Positions 5,358 through 5,365 of a stretch of 5,365 nt of DNA are shown in pieces. Within the stretch, counting starts at the first letter, position 1. Every line of letters begins with the position of its first letter. Source of the stretch: Thermoplasmata archaeon (GTDB lineage: Archaea > Thermoplasmatota > Thermoplasmata > Thermoplasmatales > Thermoplasmataceae); contig JAKAYH010000191.1 of the NCBI GenBank assembly GCA_021826835.1, positions 1 through 5,365 on the forward strand. Direction: 5' to 3'. The translations under genes and the position numbers were made by a program. The notes beneath the pieces were generated by a model. The model was not told the origin of the DNA. It saw nothing but the letters and a program-made list of their open reading frames with translations, and searched no databases.

Positions 5358-5365
5358 ATACGCGC
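5354..5365 (+). CDS. possible start of a downstream partner gene (cut by window edge)
   Basis: TTG AAT ACG CGC begins at 5354, overlapping the TGA stop of the AbiEi-like gene by 4 bases (TTGA). AAAGGTGGT (5336-5344) lies 9 bases upstream and pairs well with the 3' end of archaeal 16S rRNA (AGGTGGT against the ideal AGGTGAT). Short stop/start overlaps of this kind mark translationally coupled toxin-antitoxin pairs, and an AbiEii-type nucleotidyltransferase would be expected here. Only four codons are visible, so the product cannot be judged. Confidence 0.35.

Overview
The window looks like chromosome from an archaeon, most likely a member or relative of the Thermoplasmatales (Euryarchaeota). 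This is an inference from several signs. The first gene belongs to an archaeal membrane-protein family (DUF2070). TATA-like boxes sit about 26 bases upstream of start codons that mostly lack a Shine-Dalgarno sequence, which suggests leaderless mRNAs. Oligo-U tracts follow one gene. The DNA is AT-rich, with Arg mostly encoded by AGA/AGG and Ile often by ATA. No rRNA, tRNA, CRISPR array or intact insertion sequence was found.

Left half (1-3200), ordinary chromosomal genes: the 3' part of a DUF2070-type membrane protein (+), cut by the left edge; aroC, chorismate synthase (-), the last step of the shikimate pathway; and an MscS-family mechanosensitive channel (-) with its own clear TATA box. The DUF2070 gene and aroC converge and overlap by 60 bp. 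The MscS gene lies 68 bp upstream of aroC on the same strand, so the two may be partly co-transcribed.

Transition (3200-3590): about 390 bp without a confident gene. It holds the MscS promoter, one possible 39-residue basic ORF (+) and three T-tracts that probably terminate the minus-strand gene to the right.

Right half (3588-5365), accessory: two divergent genes share a 213-bp intergenic region. On the minus strand is a 157-residue protein with a transposase-like N-terminal module and a C-terminal winged-helix-like segment. On the plus strand is a 360-residue AbiEi-like protein (antitoxin/regulator of type IV toxin-antitoxin systems), with an N-terminal PD-(D/E)XK-like fold, a central winged helix and a C-terminal AbiEi-like domain. 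Its stop codon overlaps a possible TTG start of another gene, exactly where an AbiEii-type nucleotidyltransferase toxin would be expected, but the window ends there.

The most striking non-coding structure is in the divergent intergenic region. It contains a perfect 36-bp palindrome near the centre, a perfect 16-bp palindrome at the predicted transcription start of the AbiEi-like gene, and a third inverted repeat in the promoter of the winged-helix gene. The first two share GGTA/TACC half-sites. Together they look like a compact control region of a mobile toxin-antitoxin or defence module; that reading is inference.
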